Of a DNA stretch of 64,000 nucleotides, positions 1 to 6,589 are shown in pieces; the first letter of the stretch is position 1; each line of letters starts with the position of its first letter. The translations under genes and the position numbers were made by a program. Source of the stretch: Rhizobacter sp. (lineage in GTDB: Bacteria > Pseudomonadota > Gammaproteobacteria > Burkholderiales > Burkholderiaceae_C); the NCBI GenBank assembly GCA_019635355.1, contig JAHBZQ010000001.1:3286001-3350000 (forward strand). Direction: 5' to 3'. Under the pieces are notes generated by a model. It was not told the origin of the DNA, did no database searches, and was given only the letters and a program-made list of their open reading frames with translations.

Positions 1-42
1 CTGGCCGTCGACTTCATGCACCGTGAGCTTGGGGCTGGCCAT
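1..42 (-). CDS. N-terminal fragment of a possible protein, cut by the window edge
   Basis: An ATG at 42 opens 14 codons that run off the left edge of the window (MASPKLTVHEVDGQ). It lies about 50 bases downstream of the DUF1513 gene on the same strand, so it could be the next gene of that operon. No strong ribosome binding site is visible upstream. The fragment is too short to assign to a family. Confidence 0.3.
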   Translation of the reverse strand, partial: MASPKLTVHEVDGQ

Positions 43-90
43 GCGACCCAGGGAGCAAGCCGCGTTCCGCGTCACCTCGCCGCGGCCGGC

Positions 91-1218
91 TCAGCCCAGC
101 AGCAGCCAGTGGTTGTCGGGCGCCATCGCCGTCGGCCAGCGCAACATGCGCGCCGCGTCGGTGGCATGCCAGCGCGCCACGCCGCGGCGGGCGGCGATGA
201 GCACGCCCTGACCGTCGTCCCAGCTGGCGAGCGCGCAGGGCTCGCCGAGTTCGGCCACGCGGGTGAGCTGCGCGGCGGCGCCGGGGTGCCACCAGAGGCC
301 GAGGCCCACCTTCTGCCCGCTCAGCACGAAGCCACCGCCCGGTGCGGCGGCGATGTCGCCGGCATACCCCTCGCCCTGCGGGTCGCGCGTGGGCAGGTGC
401 AGGCCCTGGGCGTCGAGCACCGCCAGCAGCGGCGCGCGGCGGCGGCGTGTCTCGTCGGCGTGTTCGGCCTGCAGCGCCACGCCCAGGCGCCCGCTGCCGT
501 CGGCCGCCCAGGCGAGGTGGCGCAGGCTCAGGCGCGCATCGTCGAGGCGGTGCTCGGCCAGCACGCGGCCATCCGCCGTCGCCAGGCGCACGAGCGACGG
601 CGCCATGCGCTCCATCGCAGTCTTGCGCCCGTCGCGCAGACGCGGAATGCCGCCATTGGCCACCCAGAGCTGGCCGTCGTCGTCGAGCAGCATCTGGTGC
701 GGGTCGAGCCCGCCGCTGGCGAAACCGCCCAGGCGGCGCAGCGTGTCGGGCGAGCGCACGCCGATCGTGCCCTCGCCGGTGTCGGCATCGGTCTCGCTGG
801 TGAAGAGGTGGCGGCCGTCGGCCGACAGCAGGGCGTGGCCACCGAGCGTGTGAGGCGTCTTGTCGTCGCCGAGCGCATGGCGCTGCATCGTGCGGCCCTC
901 GCGGTCGCAGCGCAACAGCCAGCGGCCGGGCCGGTTGGCCACGGCGATGAAGCCGCCATCGGGCATCGCGAAGAGCCCGTGCGCGCGCCCCGGGGCCGGG
1001 TGGTCGGCGAGGATGCGCACACGCGCTTCGGCCCAGTCGACCTCGAGCACGCCCACACGGTCGACCTCGTCGACGCTGCCGTCGGGCAGGCGCCAGGCGG
1101 CGGCGAGGCGTTGCACCGGCGCCAGCGGCCCACCGGAGGCCGCCTTCAAGGGTGTTGCAGCGAGCGTGGCGGCGGCAAGGCCGGCCAGTTGAACAAGGGC
1201 GTGACGGCGGCGGGGCAT
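91..1218 (-). CDS. DUF1513 family periplasmic protein
   Basis: The protein has about 375 residues. It starts with an arginine-containing signal peptide (MPRRRHALVQLAGLAA, then an Ala-rich stretch ending near ATPLKA), so it is probably exported. The body looks like the beta-propeller DUF1513 family, with repeated motifs such as GLFAMPDGGFIAVANR, GGHALLSADGRHLFTSE and GLDPHQMLLDDDGQLWVAN. In other proteobacteria DUF1513 genes usually follow imelysin and di-heme oxidoreductase genes of iron-uptake operons. Those partners are not in the window and would have to lie elsewhere. An earlier in-frame start at 1266 is possible, but the signal peptide favours 1218. The molecular function is not established. 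Confidence 0.8.
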   Translation of the reverse strand: MPRRRHALVQLAGLAAATLAATPLKAASGGPLAPVQRLAAAWRLPDGSVDEVDRVGVLEVDWAEARVRILADHPAPGRAHGLFAMPDGGFIAVANRPGRWLLRCDREGRTMQRHALGDDKTPHTLGGHALLSADGRHLFTSETDADTGEGTIGVRSPDTLRRLGGFASGGLDPHQMLLDDDGQLWVANGGIPRLRDGRKTAMERMAPSLVRLATADGRVLAEHRLDDARLSLRHLAWAADGSGRLGVALQAEHADETRRRRAPLLAVLDAQGLHLPTRDPQGEGYAGDIAAAPGGGFVLSGQKVGLGLWWHPGAAAQLTRVAELGEPCALASWDDGQGVLIAARRGVARWHATDAARMLRWPTAMAPDNHWLLLG

Positions 1219-1278
1219 CGGCGCATCGTAGGCACGCCGCTGCGGCGCGCGCTTGCGGTGGATCACACGCCCTGCAGA

Positions 1279-3066
1279 TCAGGCCGCCGCCGACGGCCCC
1301 ACCGCCTGCCGCAGCGCGGCGAGGCGCGCGCCGTGCGCGGCCACCATCGTGGCGAAGTTCGACTCCACCGCGAACAGCTCGAGTTCGGTGCCCAGCGGAT
1401 CGTGGTCGAGCAGCAGGCACTCGGCCAGGCGCAGGCGGGTCTCGGCCTCGCCCACGGGCGAACCCACTTCGCGCCAGTGGCGCACCGCCTGGCGCAGGCG
1501 GGCCACGGCGGGTTTGAACTCGCCTTCGTGCACGCACACCTCGGCCTGCGCGCAGCAGTGCATGGCTTTCAGGGCTTCGGTGGCCAGCATCTCGGGGTCG
1601 GCCACCAGTTGCTGCAAGGCCTCGCGGGCACGCGTCGCATCACCCATCGCCACGGCCGCGTGCACCAGCAGGCACAGCAGGTGAGCGCGGCGCTCGCGCA
1701 GCGTCCAGTCGGTCTCTTCGAGCGCACGCTCGAGGCCATTGCGGGCGAGCGTCGCGCGGCCGGTCAGCAGGTGCAGGCGGGCGAGGCCGGGCTGCGGGTC
1801 CCAGCCCAAGGCATGGGCCTGCCGGAACGAGGCCTCGGCGCCGGCGAAGTCGCCGTGGCTGGTCTGGATGTCGCCAAGCACGCAGTAGGCATCGCCCTCG
1901 GCCCACGGCGCGGCGTGGGCAAGCAGGGCCGCGGCGGCCCGCACCTCGGTGCCGGCCTGCTCCAGCTCGCCCTGCACGCCGAGCACCGCGGCACGGTGCA
2001 GCCGGCAAGTGCCGGGAAAGGCCGGCATGCGGCTCGCACGGCTCCAGTCGAGAAAAGCATCGGCGAACTGCGCGGCACGCAGCCAGTCGCAGCGGTGGCG
2101 GGCGGCATAGAGGATGGAGCACAACGCCCAGCCGGCCACCCACGAGCGCACGCCGCCGAGGCGGATCACGGCCGCCGCCTCTTCGTGCTGCGCGAGGCCG
2201 CCCGCCACGTCGCCCTGCGCCATCAGCGCATGGCCGCGGTAGACGAGGCCGAGGCATTCGACGTCGGGGTCGCGCAGGTGGCGGCCGAGCGTGCAGGCTT
2301 CGTCGGCCATCGCGAGTGCGGTGCCGGGGTCGCCGCTGCCGATGGCCATGCGGCTCGCCATCCACGCGAAATGGCCGCGCTCGCGGCTGTGCGTCTGGCC
2401 GTCGAGGTAGCGCGAGGCGCGCTGCAGCAGGCCGCGGGCCATCGCGCCCTCTTTGTGGTCGATGCGGATCTGCACCAGCAGCAGCGTGGCGCGCGCCGCG
2501 CCGAGCGCATCGCCGTCGGCGTCGCGCTGGGCCACAGCGCGTTCGAGGGCGGCGCCCACGCTCGGGCCCAGGCCGGCGCAGATGGCGGCGCGGCCCCACT
2601 CTTCCACGTCGTCGGGCGGCAAGGGTTGATTTGCATCGAGCGCCGCGTAGATCTCGCAGGCGGCGGCCCAGTCGCTGCGCTCGGTGGCGGCGCGCGCCGC
2701 GGCGAGGCTGGTCTCGGCCAGCGGCTCGTCAGGCAAGGCGGGGTCGTCGTCGGGGCAGTCGTCGTAACAGAAGCGGTAGCCGTGGCGCGGGTAGGTGCGC
2801 ACCGCGTCGCCCAGGCCAGCGTCGGCCAGCGCGCCGCGGGCCAGGCTCACCACGCGCTGCAAGGCGTTGTCGACCACCACGACGCCGGGCCACAGCGCAT
2901 CGAGCAGCTCGTCTTTCGGCACCACGCGCTCGCGGTGGCGCACCAGGTAGCACAGCACGTCGAACACGCGCGGCTGCAGCTTGACCTCCTGCCCGTGCGC
3001 GGTGAGCGAGCGCCGGGCTTCGTCGATCTCGCAGGGTCCGAAACGGTAGGTCGTCGCGTCTGTCAC
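1279..3066 (-). CDS. Winged-helix (OmpR/PhoB-type) DNA-binding protein with TPR-like repeats
   Basis: The GTG start at 3066 gives about 595 residues. Residues 1-100 form a Trans_reg_C winged helix: 'FGPCEIDEARRSLTAHG', 'LQPRVFDVLCYLVRHRERVV' and the terminal hairpin 'RTYPRHGYRF'. There is no receiver domain. The remaining ~490 residues are helical Ala/Leu-rich repeats of TPR type, the same architecture as many betaproteobacterial SARP/CadC-like one-component regulators. Such regulators usually bind direct repeats with 11-bp spacing. Three repeats of exactly that kind lie at 4787-5542 near the DUF4242 and SDR genes, which makes those genes candidate targets (inference). The inducer is unknown. 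The frame stays open upstream to 3312, but that extension does not look like a domain. Confidence 0.8.
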   Translation of the reverse strand: MTDATTYRFGPCEIDEARRSLTAHGQEVKLQPRVFDVLCYLVRHRERVVPKDELLDALWPGVVVVDNALQRVVSLARGALADAGLGDAVRTYPRHGYRFCYDDCPDDDPALPDEPLAETSLAAARAATERSDWAAACEIYAALDANQPLPPDDVEEWGRAAICAGLGPSVGAALERAVAQRDADGDALGAARATLLLVQIRIDHKEGAMARGLLQRASRYLDGQTHSRERGHFAWMASRMAIGSGDPGTALAMADEACTLGRHLRDPDVECLGLVYRGHALMAQGDVAGGLAQHEEAAAVIRLGGVRSWVAGWALCSILYAARHRCDWLRAAQFADAFLDWSRASRMPAFPGTCRLHRAAVLGVQGELEQAGTEVRAAAALLAHAAPWAEGDAYCVLGDIQTSHGDFAGAEASFRQAHALGWDPQPGLARLHLLTGRATLARNGLERALEETDWTLRERRAHLLCLLVHAAVAMGDATRAREALQQLVADPEMLATEALKAMHCCAQAEVCVHEGEFKPAVARLRQAVRHWREVGSPVGEAETRLRLAECLLLDHDPLGTELELFAVESNFATMVAAHGARLAALRQAVGPSAAA

Positions 3067-3145
3067 GGGGCACCATCGCAGCAGCTGGCCGAACCCTTCG
3101 CAGGGGCCGGCAGATTGTGCCGCAGCGGGTGCGGCGGGCAGTGCT

Positions 3146-3544
3146 TCAAGCAACACCGGGCAGCGTCTGCCACAGGCCGACGAGCGCGCCCACCGCATCT
3201 TCGATGAGCGCGATGCGCGCCATGCCCTGCACGTCGAACGGTGCCACCAGCACACGGCCCGAATGCGCGACGGCGCGACGCGCGCTGTCGTCGACACTGT
3301 CGACGCGCACATAGGGCGTCCAGTGCGAGGGCACGCCCTGCGCGAGCTGCACCCGGCGCAGCGGGTACAGCGAGGCGATGGCGTGCCGGCCCACCTGGCA
3401 CAGCGTGAAGCTTCCGCCGTTGGCCGAGCGCTCGTGGAAGCTCCAGCCGAAGGCGTTGGCGTAGAAGCGCTTGGCCGCGGCGAGGTCGCTGGCCGCGAGG
3501 TCGAGCCAACAGAACTCTCCCGGCGGGGCCAGCGCCCCGCTCAT
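3146..3544 (-). CDS. VOC family (glyoxalase/bleomycin resistance) protein
   Basis: A 132-residue protein with two beta-alpha-beta-beta-beta modules typical of the vicinal oxygen chelate fold. The first begins at 'FCWLDLAASDLAAAKRFYAN' and ends with 'ASLYPL'. The second runs through 'WTPYVRVDSVDDSARRAV' to 'MARIALIEDAVGALVGLW'. It overlaps the end of mddA by four bases (ATGA at 3541-3544), so the two are translationally coupled. Members of this subfamily (27 kDa antigen/CFP30B-like) have no fixed reaction, and the substrate cannot be deduced. Confidence 0.8.
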   Translation of the reverse strand: MSGALAPPGEFCWLDLAASDLAAAKRFYANAFGWSFHERSANGGSFTLCQVGRHAIASLYPLRRVQLAQGVPSHWTPYVRVDSVDDSARRAVAHSGRVLVAPFDVQGMARIALIEDAVGALVGLWQTLPGVA

Positions 3545-4308
3545 GGCCGCACCCAGCCCCGCACCCGGCGCCCCAGGCGCGGCCACAGCATGCCCACCTG
3601 CTCGCGGTAGTCGCGGTAGCGCTGGCCGAACTGCGCCACCAGGTCGCGCTCTTCGAACCAGATGCCCACGAGGATGTAGCCCGTGGTCATCACCGCGAAG
3701 AGCAGGTGGCCGGCCGTCATCACCGGCGTGCTCCAGAACGCGAGGATGAAGCCGAGGTAGATCGGGTGCCGCACGTGCCGGTAGAAGAGCGGCGTGCGGA
3801 ACTGCACCGCCGGCTCGCGTCGGCCGGTGAGCCGCCACCACACCTGCTTCAGGCCGAAGAGTTCGAAGTGGTCGATCTGGAAGGTGCTCGCCAGCACCAG
3901 CACCCAGCCGAGCGCAAACACCGCGGTGCTCAGCACCAGCCCGGCCGGGTGGCTGGAGACGTTCCACACCACCGCGCCGAGTGGGCGCCACTGGGCGAAG
4001 AGCAGGACGAGCGCCAGGCTCGCCAGCAGCACGAAGGTGGCGCGCTCGGCCGGCTTGGGCACGAGGCGTGTCCACCAGCGCTTGAAGCCGGGGCGGGCCA
4101 TCACGCTGTGCTGCACGGCAAAGAGCGCAAGCAGCAACACGTCGACGAGCACCGACACGCCGAGCGGCTCGCCGCTGGCCGAGGCCGGCAGGCCCACGTC
4201 GATGGTCTTCGGCACGAAGACGTTGCCGGTGAACGCCGCCGCGTAGACGAAGGTGGCAAGGAAGATGGCGTAGGCGGCCACACCATAGAGCGCAATCAGC
4301 AGGCCCAT
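3541..4308 (-). CDS. mddA: MddA-like methanethiol S-methyltransferase (integral membrane)
   Basis: About 255 residues with five or more hydrophobic segments, followed by the isoprenylcysteine methyltransferase/NnrU-type signature RHPIYLGF (residues ~180-187) and a C-terminal EERDL...FG..YRDYREQVGM motif. This pattern matches MddA, which methylates methanethiol (or H2S) with S-adenosylmethionine to give dimethyl sulfide. Related families share the fold, so the substrate remains an inference. The start at 4308 (MGLLIALYGV) is preferred over an upstream ATG at 4356 that lies inside the terminator hairpin. It is followed by a coupled VOC gene. Confidence 0.75.
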   Translation of the reverse strand: MGLLIALYGVAAYAIFLATFVYAAAFTGNVFVPKTIDVGLPASASGEPLGVSVLVDVLLLALFAVQHSVMARPGFKRWWTRLVPKPAERATFVLLASLALVLLFAQWRPLGAVVWNVSSHPAGLVLSTAVFALGWVLVLASTFQIDHFELFGLKQVWWRLTGRREPAVQFRTPLFYRHVRHPIYLGFILAFWSTPVMTAGHLLFAVMTTGYILVGIWFEERDLVAQFGQRYRDYREQVGMLWPRLGRRVRGWVRP

Positions 4309-4335
4309 GTCGAATGCTCCGGAAAAGAGGAGGAA

Positions 4336-4364
4336 GAAAAAAGCCGCCCGGCGCACCGGGCGGC
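4336..4364 (-). terminator. Rho-independent terminator of the DUF4242 gene
   Basis: Read on the minus strand just after the stop codon of the 4376-4648 gene, a 9-bp GC stem (GCCGCCCGG / CCGGGCGGC, loop of four) is followed directly by a run of six T. This is a textbook intrinsic terminator. It separates the DUF4242 gene from the mddA-VOC operon, which may be reached by read-through or may have its own promoter in the ~27 bases left. Confidence 0.8.
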
Positions 4365-4375
4365 GACGTGGGCCG

Positions 4376-4648
4376 TCAGATGGCGGTCATCGGCTCGATG
4401 ACGGTGCGCACCTCGGTCACCTTGTTGGCCGGGAAGCCGCTCAGGCGGGCGTGCTCGTGCACCAGGTCTTCCTTGTCGGCGAGGTAGATGCAGAAGGTCT
4501 TGTCTTCGACCACATACGACTGCACCCACTGCACCTTGCCCGCAAGCTTGGCCAGCGCGGCGTTGGAGGTCGCCGAGGCGTCCTTCAGCTCCTTGGCGTT
4601 CATGCGGTCGACGGCGGGGATGTGGCGTTCGATCAGATAGCGTTTCAT
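4376..4648 (-). CDS. DUF4242 domain protein (small, single domain)
   Basis: A 90-residue protein starting MKRYLIERHIP, with a GGAAGA ribosome binding site four bases upstream of the ATG at 4648. The motifs YLIERHIPAVD, QWVQSYVVEDKTFCIYLA and 'DLVHEHARLSGFP' are diagnostic of DUF4242, a ferredoxin-like dimeric family of unknown function sometimes annotated as nickel-binding. A strong intrinsic terminator follows. A CTGAT direct repeat lies ~140 bases upstream of the start (4787-4802). The neighbouring gene at 4826-5404 is a two-domain version of the same family. Confidence 0.85.
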   Translation of the reverse strand: MKRYLIERHIPAVDRMNAKELKDASATSNAALAKLAGKVQWVQSYVVEDKTFCIYLADKEDLVHEHARLSGFPANKVTEVRTVIEPMTAI

Positions 4649-4786
4649 GGTGTCTTCCATTGAGAGAGAGTCCCGCAGCGGTGGGAACCTCCTGGCCGTG
4701 CTGCGGGGTCGCGGCCGTTCGGTTGTGGCAGGTGATGCCATGGGGGAAATCGTAGAAATCGGGGGCCGAAGAGTCCTCTGCGTGGG

Positions 4787-4802
4787 CTGATCGTTTCCTG
4801 AT
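4787..4802 (+). promoter_or_regulatory. CTGAT-N6-CTGAT direct repeat (11-bp period)
   Basis: The sequence CTGATCGTTTCCTGAT lies in the 177-base gap between the two DUF4242 genes. Two CTGAT half-sites are spaced by exactly 11 bases, the helical-turn spacing typical of PhoB/OmpR-type winged-helix regulators. Near-identical copies occur at 5489-5504 and, inverted, at 5527-5542. Binding by the winged-helix protein encoded at 1279-3066 is an inference. Confidence 0.5.
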
Positions 4803-4825
4803 CCGTGCAGCGCTCCGTGCAGCGT

Positions 4826-5404
4826 TCAGGCGGCGGCGCGCGACGCATCGCGCACCACCACGCGCCCGAGCACCGGCACGATCTCGTCGGCCGGCAGCCC
4901 GGCGCGTGCGGCATGGCGAGCCAGCGCCGCGGCGTCGATGCCCTGATAGAGACAGACGGTGCCGAGCCAGCCGTCGGCTTCGCGAACCACGTGGCTGTGC
5001 AGCCAGCTCACCTCGCGGCCGATCACCGCCTCGGCCACGCGGCGCGCCACGGCGCCCTGGCGGTCGAGGTCGGTGCCCGGCGGCCACGCATGGCGGCGGC
5101 GCAAGAGGTAAACGCGGGTGGGCGCAAAGGCCTGCTCGAAGAGCGTGTGCGCAAGCGGCAGCACCTCGTGCGCCGGCAAGCCACAGGCCTCGGCATGGCG
5201 GTGCAGCGTGGCCGCCTCGTCAGCCTGGAACACGCAGGCGAGGCCGAAGCGCCCGTCGGGCTCGCACACCGCGTAGGAGTGCAGCCAGCGCGCCTGCGGC
5301 ACGCGGCCTTCGGCGGCACGCAGGCGCATCAGCGCCGCTTCGAGTTCGGCGGCGTTGGCGGCGATGCCGACGCGCCGGACGACGTGGGGGTGCAGGGTGG
5401 TCAT
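4826..5404 (-). CDS. Tandem two-domain DUF4242 protein
   Basis: A 192-residue protein built from two DUF4242-like halves. The first (residues ~1-95) contains 'ARWLHSYAVCEPDGRFGLAC' and 'ATLHRHAEACGLPAHEVLPL'. The second (~96-192) contains 'VSWLHSHVVREADGWLGTVC' and 'ALARHAARAGLPADEIVPV'. The repeated LHS[YH]xV and RHAxxxGLPAxE motifs show an internal duplication. It is a paralogue of the single-domain gene at 4376-4648. It is divergent from the SDR gene across a 206-base region carrying two inverted CTGAT direct repeats. Function unknown. Confidence 0.8.
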   Translation of the reverse strand: MTTLHPHVVRRVGIAANAAELEAALMRLRAAEGRVPQARWLHSYAVCEPDGRFGLACVFQADEAATLHRHAEACGLPAHEVLPLAHTLFEQAFAPTRVYLLRRRHAWPPGTDLDRQGAVARRVAEAVIGREVSWLHSHVVREADGWLGTVCLYQGIDAAALARHAARAGLPADEIVPVLGRVVVRDASRAAA

Positions 5405-5488
5405 GACCCGTGAGGTGGCCCGCGAGGGCCTTCGTTGAACCAGTGGGGTCAGCGTAGGCAGCGCGGGCGCGCCCGTCCTTGGCGGGCG

Positions 5489-5542
5489 CTGATGCTTTGC
5501 TGATCTCGCGTCGGGGCCGACGCGCCATCAGCAAACGATCAG
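5489..5542. promoter_or_regulatory. Two inverted CTGAT direct repeats forming a ~50-bp palindrome
   Basis: On the plus strand CTGATGCTTTGCTGAT occupies 5489-5504. On the minus strand CTGATCGTTTGCTGAT occupies 5542-5527. Between them GCGTCGG/CCGACGC (5508-5523) is a further inverted repeat, so 5496-5535 reads as a near-perfect interrupted palindrome. It lies 85-138 bases upstream of the two-domain DUF4242 gene and 69-122 bases upstream of the SDR gene, as expected for an operator shared by two divergent promoters. Confidence 0.55.
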
Positions 5543-5610
5543 GTCAGCCGAAGGACGTGGCCGCCTCGCGTGCCTAGCCTTGCGCCACCTTCTTTTCACA
5601 GGACACGACC

Positions 5611-6408
5611 ATGAGCCTCCACCCCCTGCCTCTTCCCGCCACCCGGCCGCTCGCCGGCAAGGTGATCTTCGTGACCGGCGGCAGCGCCGGCATCGGCCGC
5701 GCCACCGCGCAGGTGCTGGCCGCCCGCGGCGCCGTGGTCGCCATCGCCGACATCGACGAAGCGCCCGGCCTCGCCACCGCGCTCGCGCTCTGCGAGGCCG
5801 GTGGCCGCGCGAGCTTCCACCGCATGGACGTGCGCGACAGCACCCAGGTGCAGGCCACGCTGCAGGAGATCGTGCGGCTGCACGGCCGCCTCGACGGCGC
5901 CTTCAACAACGCCGGCGTGCTCGAAGGCCTCTTCCTCGCCTCGGCCGAGCAGGACGAGGCCACCTGGTCACGCGTGATCGACGTCAACCTCACCGGCGTG
6001 TGGCGCTGCATGAAGCACGAGATCCCGCTGATGCTGGCGCAGGGTGGCGGCGTGATCGTCAACCACGCCTCGGTGGCCGGCCTGTACGCCAACCGCCTCG
6101 TCGGCGCGGCCTACATCGCCAGCAAGCACGGCGTGGTCGGCCTCACCCGGGCCGCGGCCCTGGAGTACGCCGCGCAGGGCCTGCGCATCAACGCGGTGTG
6201 CCCCGGCATCGTCGACGAGACCTCGATGAGCGAGGTGATCTTCGGCGGCAACGCTGAACGCGAGGCGCAGGTGAAGGCGCTCTACCCGGCGGGCCGCGTG
6301 GGCACGCTGGCCGAAGTGGCGGAAGCGGTGGCGTGGTTGTTCTCCGACGCCACGAGCTTCATCACCGGGCATGCCCTGCCGATCGACGGGGGTTTGCTGG
6401 CGGCATGA
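5611..6408 (+). CDS. SDR family oxidoreductase
   Basis: A 265-residue classical short-chain dehydrogenase. The cofactor glycine motif TGGSAGIG is at residues 22-29, D48 of 'AIADIDE' suggests NAD rather than NADP, NNAG is at 99-102, and the catalytic set is S154, Y168 and K172 (AYIASK). The C-terminal 'FITGHALPIDGGLLA' is typical of the glucose/3-hydroxy-acyl type subfamily. The substrate cannot be predicted. It is divergent from the DUF4242 gene and probably shares its palindromic control region. Confidence 0.85.
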   Translation: MSLHPLPLPATRPLAGKVIFVTGGSAGIGRATAQVLAARGAVVAIADIDEAPGLATALALCEAGGRASFHRMDVRDSTQVQATLQEIVRLHGRLDGAFNNAGVLEGLFLASAEQDEATWSRVIDVNLTGVWRCMKHEIPLMLAQGGGVIVNHASVAGLYANRLVGAAYIASKHGVVGLTRAAALEYAAQGLRINAVCPGIVDETSMSEVIFGGNAEREAQVKALYPAGRVGTLAEVAEAVAWLFSDATSFITGHALPIDGGLLAA

Positions 6409-6589
6409 GGGCATGCCGAACACGTGATTGACGCAGCACAAGCGCCCCCGGCGCCCCGGCCCCAGAATCGGACCCGCCCTCGGCCGGGTCATCTCGACGC
6501 CCCGCGAGGCGAGGAGCCTCGATGAGCACCGTTCCACTGCCTGCACCGACCCCGGCCGCGCTGCCGATGCCACGGGCGCGCGGCACACG

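Noticed and set aside
16..3207. Plus-strand open frame of ~1060 codons
   Set aside because: Antisense shadow of the DUF1513 and winged-helix/TPR genes. The product is Gly/Ala/His/Gln-rich without any domain. Long antisense frames are expected at this GC content.
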